64,000 bases of DNA from Gnetum montanum (lineage: Eukaryota; Streptophyta; Gnetopsida; Gnetales; Gnetaceae). Below are positions 1 through 10,854 of this stretch, in pieces (position 1 is the stretch's first letter; the number at the start of each line of letters is the position of its first letter). A program made the translations under genes and the position numbers. The notes beneath the pieces are model-generated. The model worked only from the letters and a program-made list of their open reading frames with translations, was not told the origin of the DNA and did no database searches. The stretch spans positions 317,759 through 381,758 of the forward strand of contig MNCI01036755.1 in assembly GCA_015680685.1 (NCBI GenBank), written 5' to 3'.

Positions 1-1480
1 TGATGACCTACTTCTAAGCTCATGCCCTTTAGGATATTTTTTTCCATATATTAAATAAGATAAGCTTCTAAATATTCTATCAATATTACTGATTGGAGGC
101 CTTAGTCTCTACAGTTGATCTTAATGTTGACCTATAGTTAAAGTTCTTTGGTGATTTACAATGTTTGCAAGTTGATCTTAAAAGCCCAAAAAGATTTACA
201 CATGTGGAGGGGGAGCCTATTCCTCATTATCCATCATCATGTTGGAGGTCACTAGTGTAGGGGGAGTCTTTGGAGACTTCAACCAAGAAATACTCAAATC
301 ATAAAATATTATATTCCAAAATGAGCAAGATAAGGACATTAAGAGGTATTTTTCTTTTAAGAGGATGATAAAGTCTTGGATTTATGTTCATGATGTCCTT
401 TGGTAAAAAATGAGGTATATGAATATATACATATTTCTCTATCATCATGATTTTCATTTTGTTTTTGATAAATGATTGTGTTTATTTCATTGCCTTGTAT
501 GCATGTTTCTCTCATGGCTTTCATATCCTTTTGTTGATGTTTTCCAAGTAAGAAATTTCTAGTTGAGTATAGAGATACAAGTTTCAATGAAATAGTTGTT
601 TCATATAGATAGGATTCTTGTTCCTAAATGATCTATCCTTGGTCTTTGGCATCAAATTGGTTGTTGTTAGTCCTTTTCGGATTAGTTGTAGCTCCTTGTT
701 TTTGAACTGAAAGGAGCAGATCTCAATGTATCATCAGTCCACCTATTCGATATTCAAGCATGACCTAAAGCAATAAGTACCTATATTTTTATGAAAGAAT
801 GCAAATGATTGATATTATTTATTATAGTAATATGAGCAAGAACATGGTCATTCTATCTATGGCAAAGTATTCACGATTCTGATTGAAACATCATTGGCAT
901 AGTTTGCCTTAAGATGTACTTCCTAGTTCAAGAATTTAAATTTTAAGCATGGCCAATTTCAAATCATGTGATACAAATATGCTTAAGAAGTTGTATTTCT
1001 ATACTCTCCTTATCATAAAATATATGCCCTATTCTTTTGCTAATGTTTTTAAAAGCTAGAGAATATTAGAAAATTAAAGAACCATACGATACTTACTACT
1101 AATGACTTATTGGTTTAGAGATAGGTTACTTGATCTTTAAGGATTATGCTTCACTTCAAGCTTTAAGTTTTAATATCATCTGAAAGGCTTGGATCAATTC
1201 TTGAAAAATTAGGAGTAGCTCTTCATGGAACTTAGTGCTATAAAATGTGTACTCTTTGCTTAGATAAATGTTTTTACCTCCTTAGGATTATCACATGTTG
1301 TTGGTTATGCATATTATATCATATTTCTCTTTTATGATGACTATTTAACCAATTTATGTGCTTTATCCTTTTTGATGTTGTTCAAAAAGGGGGAGAGTAG
1401 GTTATGATATATTTGGAGCTTTTTTCTTATCTACTAATCCATTTTCTTAATTTTTTGAATATCACCAAAAAGGAGGATAT
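1..1480. other. Unassigned AT-rich sequence, probably 3' internal part of a Copia-like element
   Basis: No reading frame here resembles a known protein. Purine-rich tracts such as AAAAAGGGGGAGAG near 1386 and CCAAAAAGGAGGATAT just before 1481 look like polypurine tracts, which sit directly upstream of a 3' LTR. Similar GGGGGAG tracts occur near 208 and 262. I infer the 3' non-coding end of a plus-strand LTR element whose coding part lies left of the window. The Copia assignment rests only on the style of the purine tract. Confidence 0.35.
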
Positions 1481-2690
1481 TGTAGACCTTTTGGTGTGTC
1501 AAAATGTTAAGTAAAATGGAGTCAAAGGTTTTTTGTGTGGTTGTGTGGTTGTTGTGTTTGTAGGAAAACATACATGAAAAACTAAGATTACAAAGAACAA
1601 ACTAGTTTAGAGTTCAAAGGAGAAGGTCATCCACAAGATCTCAAGTGAACATGCAAGAATTCGAAGAATGTGGACAAGGACCAAATAACTCACAAGAAAA
1701 GTTATCATCATTGAAGCATGCAAAAGTGCAAGGTGATGAACAAGGAATGAAGAATTCATCATGCAAAGGAAGGTGAAGAAAGATGTCTCCAAGAAATAGT
1801 AGATGTATTGGTAGAATTAAAGGATGCACAAGTAAATAGATCTCTATAAAATAGTAGACTTCTTTCATCAGGAAAAGACATCTTCATCAAACAAAGACAT
1901 CTTTCCAGAATGAAGACTAATTTCAGAAAGATGTCTTTCCCTAGATAAATATGTCTTCTTAGAATGAAGGAAAACACAGAAAGACATCTCAAATAATAAG
2001 AATACATCTTCCATGACCATTACATAGTCATTGCATGAGTTCCAAGATGGATTTAGAAACATAGTGGCTATACGAAGACTTCATTCTCATTGGGAAATGT
2101 GCAAGCTCTTGTACAATCATTGTGTAATCATTTGACAATCATTATTATCACTATTTCTCCTCACTATATTATCTTTTGTCCATTGTAAAGTGTGTTGTAC
2201 CTTAAAGTGCAAGTATCATCAAACTAAGTTGCATTCATCCCTTCTAATTATTGTTCTCCGTTTTTGCCCTATGGTGTTGATGTGCTTCTTGCAAGAAGGC
2301 ATCTTACTTAAGCTTGTCAGGATCCTGTGGGATTGAGTGTTGGTGTAGCACCACAACACTCTGGAGTGGAGCTCAAGATTGTAAAGGTTTGGGAAGCCTA
2401 GAAACCATATTCTAAGCTTATTGGGACCTTGTAAGGTTGAGTGGTTGGTGCAACGTCACAACACTCTGGACTAGAGCTTAAATCTTATACAAGGTGTGGT
2501 ACCCTTCAAACCACATTTGAGAGCAAAAAATTTTGGAGGTGTGCTTGCAATCTACCCTCCAAGTGTGGACTACCCAAGTTGGGAAACCACATTAAATTTT
2601 GTGTGTGTGCTTTGTCCAAATAATTTCAATTTTGGGAACTTATTCATCCCCACCCTCCCAACCTTCTAAGTTCAACTATCCACATCATTA
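1481..2690 (+). mobile_element. LTR-like sequence (3' or solo LTR), right end uncertain
   Basis: The sequence starts with TGTAGACC directly after a purine tract, as an LTR should. It contains clustered copies of AAGACATCT-like words between about 1860 and 1990 and a 104-bp tandem duplication at 2312-2519. No second LTR is in the window, so neither the right end nor a target-site duplication can be fixed. The end is placed near 2690 because the flanking relic of another element begins soon after. Confidence 0.4.
2312..2519 (+). repeat. Two-copy tandem repeat, period 104 bp
   Basis: Unit 1 starts at 2312 (GCTTGTCAGGATCC) and unit 2 at 2416 (GCTTATTGGGACC). Both hold the block CACAACACTCTGGA at matching positions. 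The units have diverged by scattered substitutions, so this is an old duplication inside the LTR-like sequence. Confidence 0.7.
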
Positions 2691-2699
2691 ACACCAAGA

Positions 2700-3183
2700 C
2701 ACTCACAAATTACCATAAAGATAGCTTTAGATTACATAACATCACCTATCATGAAAGGTAATCTAATGGAACCTATAACCTCTACTTATGTACCATTAAA
2801 GAAAATAAGATTTGTACAAGTTTCATTAAAATCTACATGATCATGAACACTAAGATGTGTGATAATAGCTCATATAATCATATTCGATCCAGTGTTGTTA
2901 TCAACATGTATCAGTAAAACTACAACTTTTAGAGACACTTTGATAATGATGTACAATGGAAGCTAACAATATTTCCAATCTTTAAGTCTTTCTTAATGTT
3001 CTCATCATGGAAGTTCAAACTATCTAATCCATAGTGAGGGACTTGAAGAAAGGAAGATATAGCTTTTGTCCAAGCAAGAATGTCACTTGGAAAAATGACT
3101 CTCTTAAGAACATCATATAGTGCAACATGATATTCTTTAGAAGCTATCATACAAGGATAAGTTAGTATCTTTAAAATGGACAA
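2700..3183 (-). pseudogene. Relic of a Ty3/gypsy gag-protease reading frame
   Basis: Read on the minus strand from 3183, the peptide has the order of words seen upstream of the protease in the Tat elements of this window: a leucine-rich stretch, then a LNFHDENIKKD-like segment matching the FHDGSIKDD segment of Tat-3, then GN. Further downstream on the minus strand a frame reads VEVIGSIRLPF, similar to the VxVxGxIxL segment after the protease active site. Stops and frameshifts are frequent. The fragment is cut at 3220 by Tat-1, so the rest of the parent probably lies at 10687-10854. The parent is older and more diverged than any Tat copy here. Confidence 0.45.
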
Positions 3184-3220
3184 GGATGTTCATTTCTTGG
3201 AAGAACTTATTATTTGTAGG

Positions 3221-4250
3221 TGTAACGACAAAAAATTTCAGTGGCTGGAAACACCGAGAGGTTTTTGGGCGCACAACCTTACCTCGGATCCACGCGAGGG
3301 CCATGCTGGATAAAATGGAAATGGAGTGCCCTGAATAGTCTAGTCAATCAGACAGGGACTTAATCGATGTACAATAACCCTTTTGTAATCAATAAAAGAA
3401 AACACAATGTGCATAGTAGTAGAAACATGCTAAAGTGCGTAACAGGCCAGTGAACATGATTTAATGCTTAACAATGCCAAATAAATGCTATGATCATCCA
3501 AAAAGAGAGCTTGAATAGAAAGATACACTACCCTAAAAAAGGATACAAATATACAAAGTGTACAATAGGCACAGTAGGAACAGAATCACAGCCTCGGTGG
3601 TGTTGGGCTATGAAATTTGGTGCTCACTATGATAAATTGTGTTTCATGGGTTGGTGGTCATAGTATACCATGTGATGTAGTTGTGCCTCTCTATCGGTGT
3701 GGTGTGCTCTGGGTCTCGTTCACCCACGGAGCTAAGTGCCAAAATGCTAAAATGCCAAAATGCCAAAATGGAAATGTCAACTACTTTTTTGCTGGTAAAG
3801 AAATTGAAGCCTTCCCCCCCTTCTCCTCCTTTTTTAAAGAGGATGCAAAGGTATTTATAGGGCTAAGGTTAGCCCAAAATGCGAATCTGGTGCCACGTGG
3901 TAGTGTAGTAGGTAACAACATGTAACAGCAAGTAACAGTGTGCAACAGTGCATAACAACGTAGCATAACAGGGTGCTACGCTATGCTATGTAGTAGGGTG
4001 GTACACTAGCACTGTAATAGGATGCTATGCTAGCACTGTAGTAGGGTGCTACACTATGCACTATAGCAAGATGCTACGCTAGCATTGTAGTAGGGTGCTA
4101 CGCTATGCTACACTACACAGCGTAGCAAGGTACTACGCTATGCACTGTAGCAAGGTGTTATGCTATGCAGCATAGCAACACGTAACAGCGTGTAGCACTT
4201 AGCCATATTTGCAGTTGTGATGCCAAGACCTAAAATTTTGTGGTGTTTCA
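3221..4250 (-). repeat. Tat-1 3' LTR
   Basis: 1030 bp, matching 9759-10681 along its length. In element orientation it starts TGAAACACCACAAAAT and ends GTTACA. From about 3900 to 4200 it holds many imperfect copies of a GCTACGCTATGCA-like word. The 5' LTR has fewer copies, which explains most of its shorter length. Confidence 0.93.
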
Positions 4251-4269
4251 ATGACCCCTCTTTTTTGAC
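4251..4269 (-). other. Tat-1 polypurine tract
   Basis: On the minus strand AAAAAAGAGGGG ends four bases before the LTR start. A purine tract here primes plus-strand DNA synthesis during reverse transcription. The same AAAGAGGGGCC-type tract precedes the 3' LTRs of Tat-2, Tat-3 and Tat-4. Confidence 0.8.
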
Positions 4270-5398
4270 GTCTGAAGGAGTGGCCCGAGAGATGTCGACA
4301 AAGAATTATAAAACACCATAGTAGACATGTTACCAATGTCATTTGTCAGCACAAGATTGGATGTCATTTTACCATGCTCAAGAGTGTTATGGGAATAAAG
4401 TTATGCTAAGGGAAAAGGGGTATAGCCAATGCTAGGAAGATGAAATTTAAATGGTGGGAACGAAATGCAAACAATGGATCATGATGTAAGATGCAAATTT
4501 GGCATGGTTGATAGTGACCATGGCATGAAGTAGCTTGCCCTAAAATGTTGATCTCTTGTTGGAGTGTTTATGGGGAGGATGGGCCAATTGCGAAGCTGCA
4601 GCATTATTGCTTTTTTTTTTGTGAGGCGAACCTTCTTTGGGTTCAGCTTACTGCTGAATGTTAGCTGCAAGCTGGCCATCAAGAAGATGGGTTTTGTTTT
4701 GACACATCACATTGCATCTATAGGATAGATGTTTCCTCCCAGGGATGATTCATGTTACATCTACTTAGACCTTACCATGCAATAGAGGCACACCATAGGA
4801 TGAATTATGTTACATCAACCATGGGTTCTATAGTTGATGTGAAGGGAATGCCATGTGTGTCACAGTGTGTATGCATCAAAGGAGTGTGAAATGATGAGTA
4901 TGGTGAGGATGAGAGGATGTTGGGATGAATCAATGGACATGCATAGGTTATAATAGGGATAAGGAGGATGTGCACTCTTGGGTGGCTCAACTAGTCTAGT
5001 CATGCACATCAAAGCAACGTGATAACTTGCTGCTACGATGAAATGCACCTTTGCACGACCATCTCCAAGTCTTCATCCTACAAACACAACTCAGATAGGA
5101 CAAGAAAATTACAAAATGTGAAATGCAAGTGCAAATTCCAGATGTGAAATGTTGCAAGTGCAAAACTGTGAATACACTGTGGGTGCAAAACTATCAAGAC
5201 GTTGTAAATGTGTAAAATGTTATGTCAATCACAAGTGCTCAGAAAGCTAGTGAAAGTGCCAGGGCAATGATGTTCCAAGTGTTCTAAATGCCACACTAAT
5301 GGCAAGTGTGCCAAAAGAATCACCAGAATGGTGGGAGGCGATGATGCTGTGAGTGCTCCTAGGGAAATGACAAATGTTTGGATCAAATCAGCTACATG
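4270..5398 (-). other. Tat-1 3' non-coding interior
   Basis: No protein is recognisable. The part next to the tract (to about 4320) is similar to the same position in Tat-2 and Tat-4. On the minus strand a splice-acceptor-like TTGTGTTTGTAG followed by GATGA lies at 5078-5090 and has counterparts in the other Tat elements. The rest appears to be unique filler. Confidence 0.6.
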
Positions 5399-5612
5399 CC
5401 AGTTTCAAGTCCTAGCAGACTATGAACATAGTTTAAAGTCCTGTCAGACCATGATGTGCTAGTTTATAGTCCTAACGGACTCTTGGAAGCTAATTTAATA
5501 TCATAGAGGATAGTGGATGTTGTGCTAGTTTAACGTCATGACCCAAGGATGACTTGTGCCAGTTTATAGTCATAGACGACTGTCTGTGCCAGTTTATAGT
5601 CATAGCGGACTA
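5399..5612 (+). repeat. Hairpin-motif array, AGTC/GACT type, 7 copies (Tat-1)
   Basis: Seven copies of a motif spaced about 28-38 bp: AGTTTA-like lead-in, AGTC, a six-base loop such as CTAGCA or ATAGCG, then GACT. The copy at 5590 reads AGTTTATAGTCATAGCGGAC. AGTC and GACT are reverse complements, so each copy can fold into a short hairpin. Middle copies (near 5489 and 5527) are degraded. This is the same position, downstream of the last coding module, as the post-integrase arrays in Tat-2 and Tat-3. Confidence 0.85.
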
Positions 5613-5776
5613 GTGCTTACCTTGCTTATACAAGGTGCAATGCTACACGTGTAGTCATGCTGTGTCTGCAAAATCCTGCAAAAATCAACTAAAAAGAAAA
5701 TAACATCAAGCAACATCTGCTGTAAACAAAGTTAAAATGTATGAATGAAAGGAAAGCAATGTAAAAGGTGATAGTT

Positions 5777-5829
5777 TTAGGCCGTTCTAGGCCATAGGCT
5801 AGTTTAAGGCCTTTTTAGGCCATGTGTTT
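5777..5829 (+). repeat. Hairpin-motif pair, GGCC/GGCC type (Tat-1)
   Basis: Two overlapping copies use GGCC on both sides of a short loop (AGGCCGTTCTAGGCC, then AGTTTAAGGCCTTTTTAGGC). In Tat-3 the array between protease and the antisense gene has this GGCC type, while the post-integrase array has the CGTC or AGTC types. Finding both types only 165 bp apart here fits a deletion that joined them. Confidence 0.7.
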
Positions 5830-5879
5830 TTGTAGTTTTATGTTTTATAGTTTTTATGTTTTCAGATGTAATGCGTAAG

Positions 5880-6953
5880 CTAAATGGATGGATGCATAAA
5901 CAAAGTAAAAAAAATATGTAAACAAAGTGAAATGTCTGATCTAAGTAGGAAAAATGTAAATGCATAGGCTAGTGTGATGTAAATGAAAGTCAAAAATGCA
6001 TGGGTAGTGGAGGCAAAGGATAGGCAAGCATTTAGCACATTTTTGGCCAAGGGAAGGTCTTGGTCATGTAGTTGCTTCCTAACCAAGCATGGATCAAGGA
6101 GCGTGCAAGGCTTAGGATCCTCTGAGAGGTTGTTTGCTTCAACCCCTCTTTTAGGTGTGTTAGCCTTAGGTGCTGCATTGGTTGTTATAGGTGTACCACC
6201 AAGAAACTCTCCTTCTAAAACTTGTGCCATGTCTATGTCGTGGATAGTCGAAGAGGAAGCATTATCACCATGGATGATAACTTGAACACCTTCGTATGGA
6301 AGGTGGATTTCTTGGTGGATGGGAGAGGAGATGGCACGTAGGTGGGCTAGCCAAGGCCTGCTTAAAATCATGTTGAAACCTGGAATCTCTTCTACGATAA
6401 TGAAATCTACACTAGTGGGGAATTTCTCTCCTATGACAAAGGCTAAGATGAGTGTACCCCTGACTATGGCACATGAACCATTGAAGGATTGTAGACATGT
6501 GGTTGTGGTTGGCCTAATTTTATCTACTAGGCCTAGCTTGTTGATGACGAAGTACAATACTACGTTTGTTGCTACACCATCATCAACATATACCCTGCGG
6601 ATGGTACATTGTTTGACACGAATGCTAATGGATAGTGGAGTTGCAGTAACCTCCCCTCGTTTGGGGTTAACTTTGATGACATTATCACAAAATACTAAGG
6701 TTGTTGAACCCAATTCTAATGGTGCAGGGGGTAGCATTATTGCACGGATGGATGTCTCATCTGCAGGGATGTCCTCCGTAATAGGAATGGAAGCCAAGAT
6801 CTGGGCCAATGCTTGGCAGTGTGCAGATGAGGTCATGAATAGGTCATACAAGCTCAACGTTGTGTTCTTTTGTTTAAGCGTTTGTTTCACATGGGTTAGT
6901 GCAGCTGCAAAGTCCTTGTCATTAGCCGTTGTGTTGGCTTTGACTTCCTCCAT
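5880..6953 (-). pseudogene. Tat-1 aspartic protease region (end of gag-pro)
   Basis: The longest open stretch of the element (357 codons after a methionine). It has a helical lead (ALTHVKQTLKQKNTTLSLYD), then the retropepsin core with VDDGVATNVV in place of the usual D-S/T-G-A, then IVEEIPGFNMILSRPWLA and SPIHQEIHLPYEG. This protease would cut the gag and pol polyproteins inside the particle. The frame is the same as that of gag upstream, so gag-pro was made as one polyprotein. After about residue 290 the peptide becomes hydrophobic and unlike the relatives; this tail is probably read-through into non-coding DNA. Confidence 0.85.
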
Positions 6954-9392
6954 GTGGCTTGAGAGACAGATCTCTCATGGAGGGGACTTAAGCTTGGTTT
7001 TCTTGGCATGCTTGGGGGTATGGGCCCTAGTGTTCAGTTGTTGTTTGCTAGTTGTGGTCTTTCCTTTAGGCATGGGGGTTGTGAGATGCTCATTTGTCCT
7101 CTTGCATTGGCATTTGGTGGGCCTACCCGGGTTGCCAGTGGGGTTAACCCTTGACGGAGGAGGGATTGAGATGTTGCTCATTGTTGGGCTTCGGGAAGGT
7201 GAGGGGCCATCACGTTGTGGCACTCTTATGACAAATGGTGATTTAGGTAGAGTTGTTCCATCATGCCAATTTAATGTCTTAGCGAACGGTTGCTATGGAA
7301 CTTTGACCACAAAGGGTGCTATGGGTGATCGAGGTGGCACTTTGAAAACAAAGGGAGGCCTCTTGCTTATGGAGGCAGGGGGGACCTTTGCCTTGCTAGG
7401 AGGCATATGGATCACAAAAGGTTTTTGCATAGGTTTGGACTTGCCACCTATCCTAATGGAATTTATGACATAGGAGGCATCATCTATGTTGGATTGACTC
7501 ACCATGTTGATCACCAGTTGGCCACGTTCTATCATTCTCTGCAGGTCATCCTACAAAGCATGACAATTATCTGTACTATGACCAACCAATTAGTGGTAAT
7601 GACAGTATTGGTCCAGCTTGAAGTGTTGTGGAATTGGGGGCTTGTTTGGTAATGCTACAGCAGTGTTCCTTAGTAGTTCATAGTACCTATCATGTTTTTG
7701 GCTAGCAATTTCTGATATGTGTTTGTGTTGGATTTTCCTAGCTTTCAGGAGTTGCTCTAGTAGTTCAGAGGGTTGCATCAGTAGTGATGTATACTTTGAG
7801 CGGTTCTTGTGCTGAAAGTTGGGTCTTGAGGTAGCCCCTATTAATGTAGGTGATTTGATGCCAGAATTGGCAATTTTGTTAGTTGGGGCTTAGGGCTACT
7901 TAGTTGTTGGGCCCCAGTTGGTTGCTTTTATGCTTGTGGCTACATGCTTGCAGGCATGTTGGTTTCTATAGGCCACATAGGCTGGATCATTGTTAGCTTG
8001 TGTTGGGTCCTCTATGCTTTTTGCTTGGGAAAAGGCTTGGATAAGAGACTTTGGGACTAGATAATATAGTTTGGACTTGATGAAGTCATTTACTACACCT
8101 TTAAAGATTGCCAGTAGATGTGCCTCCACTAGAGGTTCATGCATTTCACTTAATGTAGCATTCCAACATTGGAGGAATTTTGGCATGGGCTCTAGAGGCC
8201 CCTGTTTAACTTGCATCAACTGGTCAAGGGTTTCTTAAGGCTTTAGGCTGTACTTGAAGCATGTCACAAACTTGGTTATGAGATCCTCCAAAGAGGAGAT
8301 TGAGGCCTTGGGGAGTGTGTGATACTAGTCCAAGGCCTTGCCAGTGAGTGACATGGGGAACACACGCATGATGGTGTGTGGCCAAGCTTGAAAGAGTAGG
8401 CATTCAGATCAAAATATGACCAAGTGTGCATTGGGGTCCCCTTCACCGTTGTACTTGGTAAATTGAGGTAGTAGGGCCCCAGTTGGGAGAGTTAGAGGTG
8501 GTACTGTAGGACTTATGGGATCATCGTGGTAGAAGTCCACCACCTTGATGGTGTCAGAGGAGGTAGCCTTAAGTTGGTTGATCTCCTCTTTCAAGCTTTG
8601 TATTAGCTGGAATGCCTGATCCAAGCTTGGGGATGTGCCAGCTCATTGCATTGGCTGGGTTTGGATTGGTTGCATAGCATAGGGCAGAGTTATTGGTTGT
8701 GGAGTTTGCCAGTTTAATGTCGTAGCGGATGGATGTTGCTAGTTTAACATTGTAGAGGATGATTGCTGATGTAATGGCTGAGTGATGGGTGCAGTGATTG
8801 GAGTGGGCCATACATGGGTGGGTTGGATGAACACCGCATACACCGATGAGACAGGAAGGATGTAGGATACTCAAGTTGTTTGGGGCTAGGAGGTGGCTCC
8901 TGCATGAGCATAGTGTTAGGCAAATGCATTAGTTGCTTACGAAGAAGGCTGAATTGTCATGGTCACTATCTTGGAGGGGATGGATGGACCAAATTAAGGA
9001 GGGGCTGTACTAGGGAGTGGTTGTTGGAAGATGGTGTGGAGGTGGCTCTTGTGTTCGGAGCAGGCCTTGAACTCGTCTTCCTCCCTCTATGAGGCTTCCT
9101 CATAGGTTGTCCCTGCATCATGCTTGTTTGCACAGATGAGTTGGGACAACAACTGGTGGTAGGGCTACGTGAGTGGGATTATGTCAAACAAAGAGGGGCT
9201 ATACTTCCATCCGTTTTGATGGACTCGTTCATAATCCTATTTTTCCTCTAAATCGAGAGAATCCACTAGTAGTCCTACTTGGATTTTGACACAAATGAAA
9301 TTGTATTATTCATGGCTTAATGCAGAATTCTTTGGATGGATTGTAGTATCAAATGTGTTAGACACCGATGTGGAAGCTTGCTCTGGATTCAT
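6954..9392 (-). pseudogene. Tat-1 gag polyprotein with proline-rich linker
   Basis: A start codon at 9392-9390 opens a frame that runs in phase into the protease, broken only by stop codons; I see no frameshift. In order: an N-terminal region with YNFICVKI, a Pro/Gln-rich stretch, DFYHDDPISPTVPPLTLP, the gag core (LTGKALD, stop where Trp is expected, then the VVNDFIKSKLYYL segment), a CHYH zinc-knuckle-like segment, and a linker with repeats such as KPFVIHMPP, PPFVFKVPP and APFVVKVP. Gag builds the particle that packages the RNA. A hairpin motif lies inside the linker (near 7263-7285) and two more near 8706-8765. Premature stops make it non-functional as it stands. Confidence 0.85.
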
Positions 9393-9427
9393 ATTCACAT
9401 ATCAGGTTGTGAGAGTTGTTGTTTGCA

Positions 9428-9733
9428 AAAAATGGCTAACTCTGAAAATAGCAAAAAATGGTAGAAAAATGACTAAATTTGAAAATAGTAGAAAAATGAC
9501 TAAGTCTATCAGTAGCAAGGAAATGGCCAAGTATGAAAATGTAGAAAAATGGCCAAATCTGAAAATGCAGAAAAAAATGCTAAGTACGAAAATGCAGAAA
9601 AATAGCCAAGTCTAAAAATGCAGAAAAAATGCTAAGTACGAAAATGTAGAATAATAGCCAATTCTAAAAATGCAGAAAAAATGCTAAGTATGAAAATGCA
9701 GAAAGAAAGCCAAGTGTGAAAATGTAGAAAAAT
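9428..9733 (+). repeat. Tandem repeats of about 28 bp in the Tat-1 leader
   Basis: About ten imperfect units of the form GAAAATGCAGAAAAAATGCTAAGT alternate with GCCAAGTC variants, written here in pieces: GAAAATGCAG, AAAAATGCTAAGT. They fill the space between the gag start and the primer-binding site, i.e. the 5' untranslated leader of the minus-strand element. Tat-4 also has tandem repeats in its leader, but with a different sequence. Confidence 0.8.
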
Positions 9734-9734
9734 A

Positions 9735-9753
9735 GGCCCTTCTTCTAGCGCCA
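9735..9753 (-). other. Tat-1 primer-binding site
   Basis: The minus strand reads TGGCGCTAGAAGAAGGGCC five bases inside the 5' LTR. Tat-2, Tat-3 and Tat-4 have nearly the same site. TGG matches the CCA end of a tRNA; I cannot name the tRNA from memory. Confidence 0.75.
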
Positions 9754-9758
9754 AAAAT

Positions 9759-10681
9759 TGTAACAACAGAAAATGTTAGTGGCTGGAAACACCGAGAGGT
9801 TTTTGGGTGCACAGCCTTACCTCAGATCCGTGCGAGGGCCATGCTAGATAAAATAGAAACGAGGTGCCCTGAACAGTCTGGTCGATCAGAAAGGGACTTA
9901 ATCAGTATACAATAACCCTTTTGCAATCAATAAAAGAAAATGTAATGTGCATAGCAGTAGAAACCTGCTAAAGTGCGTAATAGGGCAGTGAACACGATTT
10001 AATGCTTAACAATGCCAAATAAATGCTGTGATCAGCCAAAAAGAGAGTTTGAATAGAAAGATACACCATCCTAAAAAAGGGTACAGGTATACAAAGTGTA
10101 CAATAGGCATAGTAGGAGTGGAATCAGAACCTCGGTGGTGTTGGGTTGTGAAATCTAGTGCTCACTATGATAAACTGTGCCTCCTGGGTCGGTGATCATA
10201 GTATACCATGTGATGTAGTTGTGCCTCTCTATCGGTGTGGTGTGCTCTAGGTCTCATTCGCCCACGGAGCTAAGTGCCAAAACGCTAAAATGCTAAAATG
10301 CCAAAATGGAAATGCCAACTGCTTTTTTGCTAATGAAGAAATTGAAGCCTTCCCCCCCTTCTCCTCCTTTTTTTAAAGAGGATGCAGAGGTATTTATAGG
10401 GCTAGGGTTAGCACAAAATGAGGATTTGGCACCATGTGGCAATGCGGTAGGTAACAATGTGTAAGAGCAAGTAAAAGCGTGTAACAGCATAGCGTAATGG
10501 GATGCTATGCTACACACTATAGCAGGGTGCGACGCTAGCACTGTAGCAGGGTGCTATGCTATGCTACGCTACAAAACGTAGCAAGGTGCTATGCTATGCA
10601 ACGTAGCAACACGTAACAGTGTGTAACACTTAGCCATATTTGCAGTTTCAATGCTAAGACCCGAAATTTTGTGGTGTTTCA
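9759..10681 (-). repeat. Tat-1 5' LTR
   Basis: 923 bp, paired with 3221-4250. It begins TGTAAC and ends GTGTTTCA on the plus strand, so in element orientation it starts TGAAACACC. It carries fewer of the GCTATGCTACGC-type words than the 3' LTR. Differences between the LTRs look mostly like transitions. Confidence 0.93.
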
Positions 10682-10686
10682 GTAGG

Positions 10687-10854
10687 CTAAGATGCTTGTA
10701 AATCAAGTGCTATCTTAACATGTTATATAGGATTAAAAGAATGTGAGAGCTTGCTTGAGAAAGTAGTCTCCTATTATTGCTCAAAGAAGACTTTATTTTT
10801 TATCTTAGAAGATTACTTCGATGTATCAATAGCCTTCTTCTTTTACTTAGCTGA
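10687..10854. other. Short spacer between Tat-1 and Gyp-F1
   Basis: Probably the continuation of the older element relic interrupted at 3220, since the Tat-1 insertion split one continuous sequence. No protein or RNA signal is recognisable. Confidence 0.5.

Larger units (their letters stand above)
3221..10681 (-). mobile_element. Tat-1: Ty3/gypsy Tat-like LTR retrotransposon, gag-protease only (non-autonomous)
   Basis: Two direct LTRs (3221-4250 and 9759-10681) both run TG..CA and enclose 5.5 kb. The five bases GTAGG occur just outside each end (3216-3220 and 10682-10686), a clean target-site duplication. A polypurine tract lies inside the left LTR and a primer-binding site inside the right LTR, both on the minus strand. 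The interior encodes gag and protease in one minus-strand frame, then two hairpin arrays and a non-coding tail. RT, RNase H, integrase and the antisense gene seen in Tat-2 are absent. It would need enzymes from a relative to move. Confidence 0.93.

Noticed and set aside
3617-3966. Small open frames in the Tat-1 LTR
   Set aside because: They are repeated in the other LTR with changes of frame and have no protein similarity.
6319-7473. 384-codon plus-strand open frame
   Set aside because: It is the complement of the Tat-1 gag-protease frame. Its peptide has no domain, while the minus-strand reading has clear gag and protease motifs.
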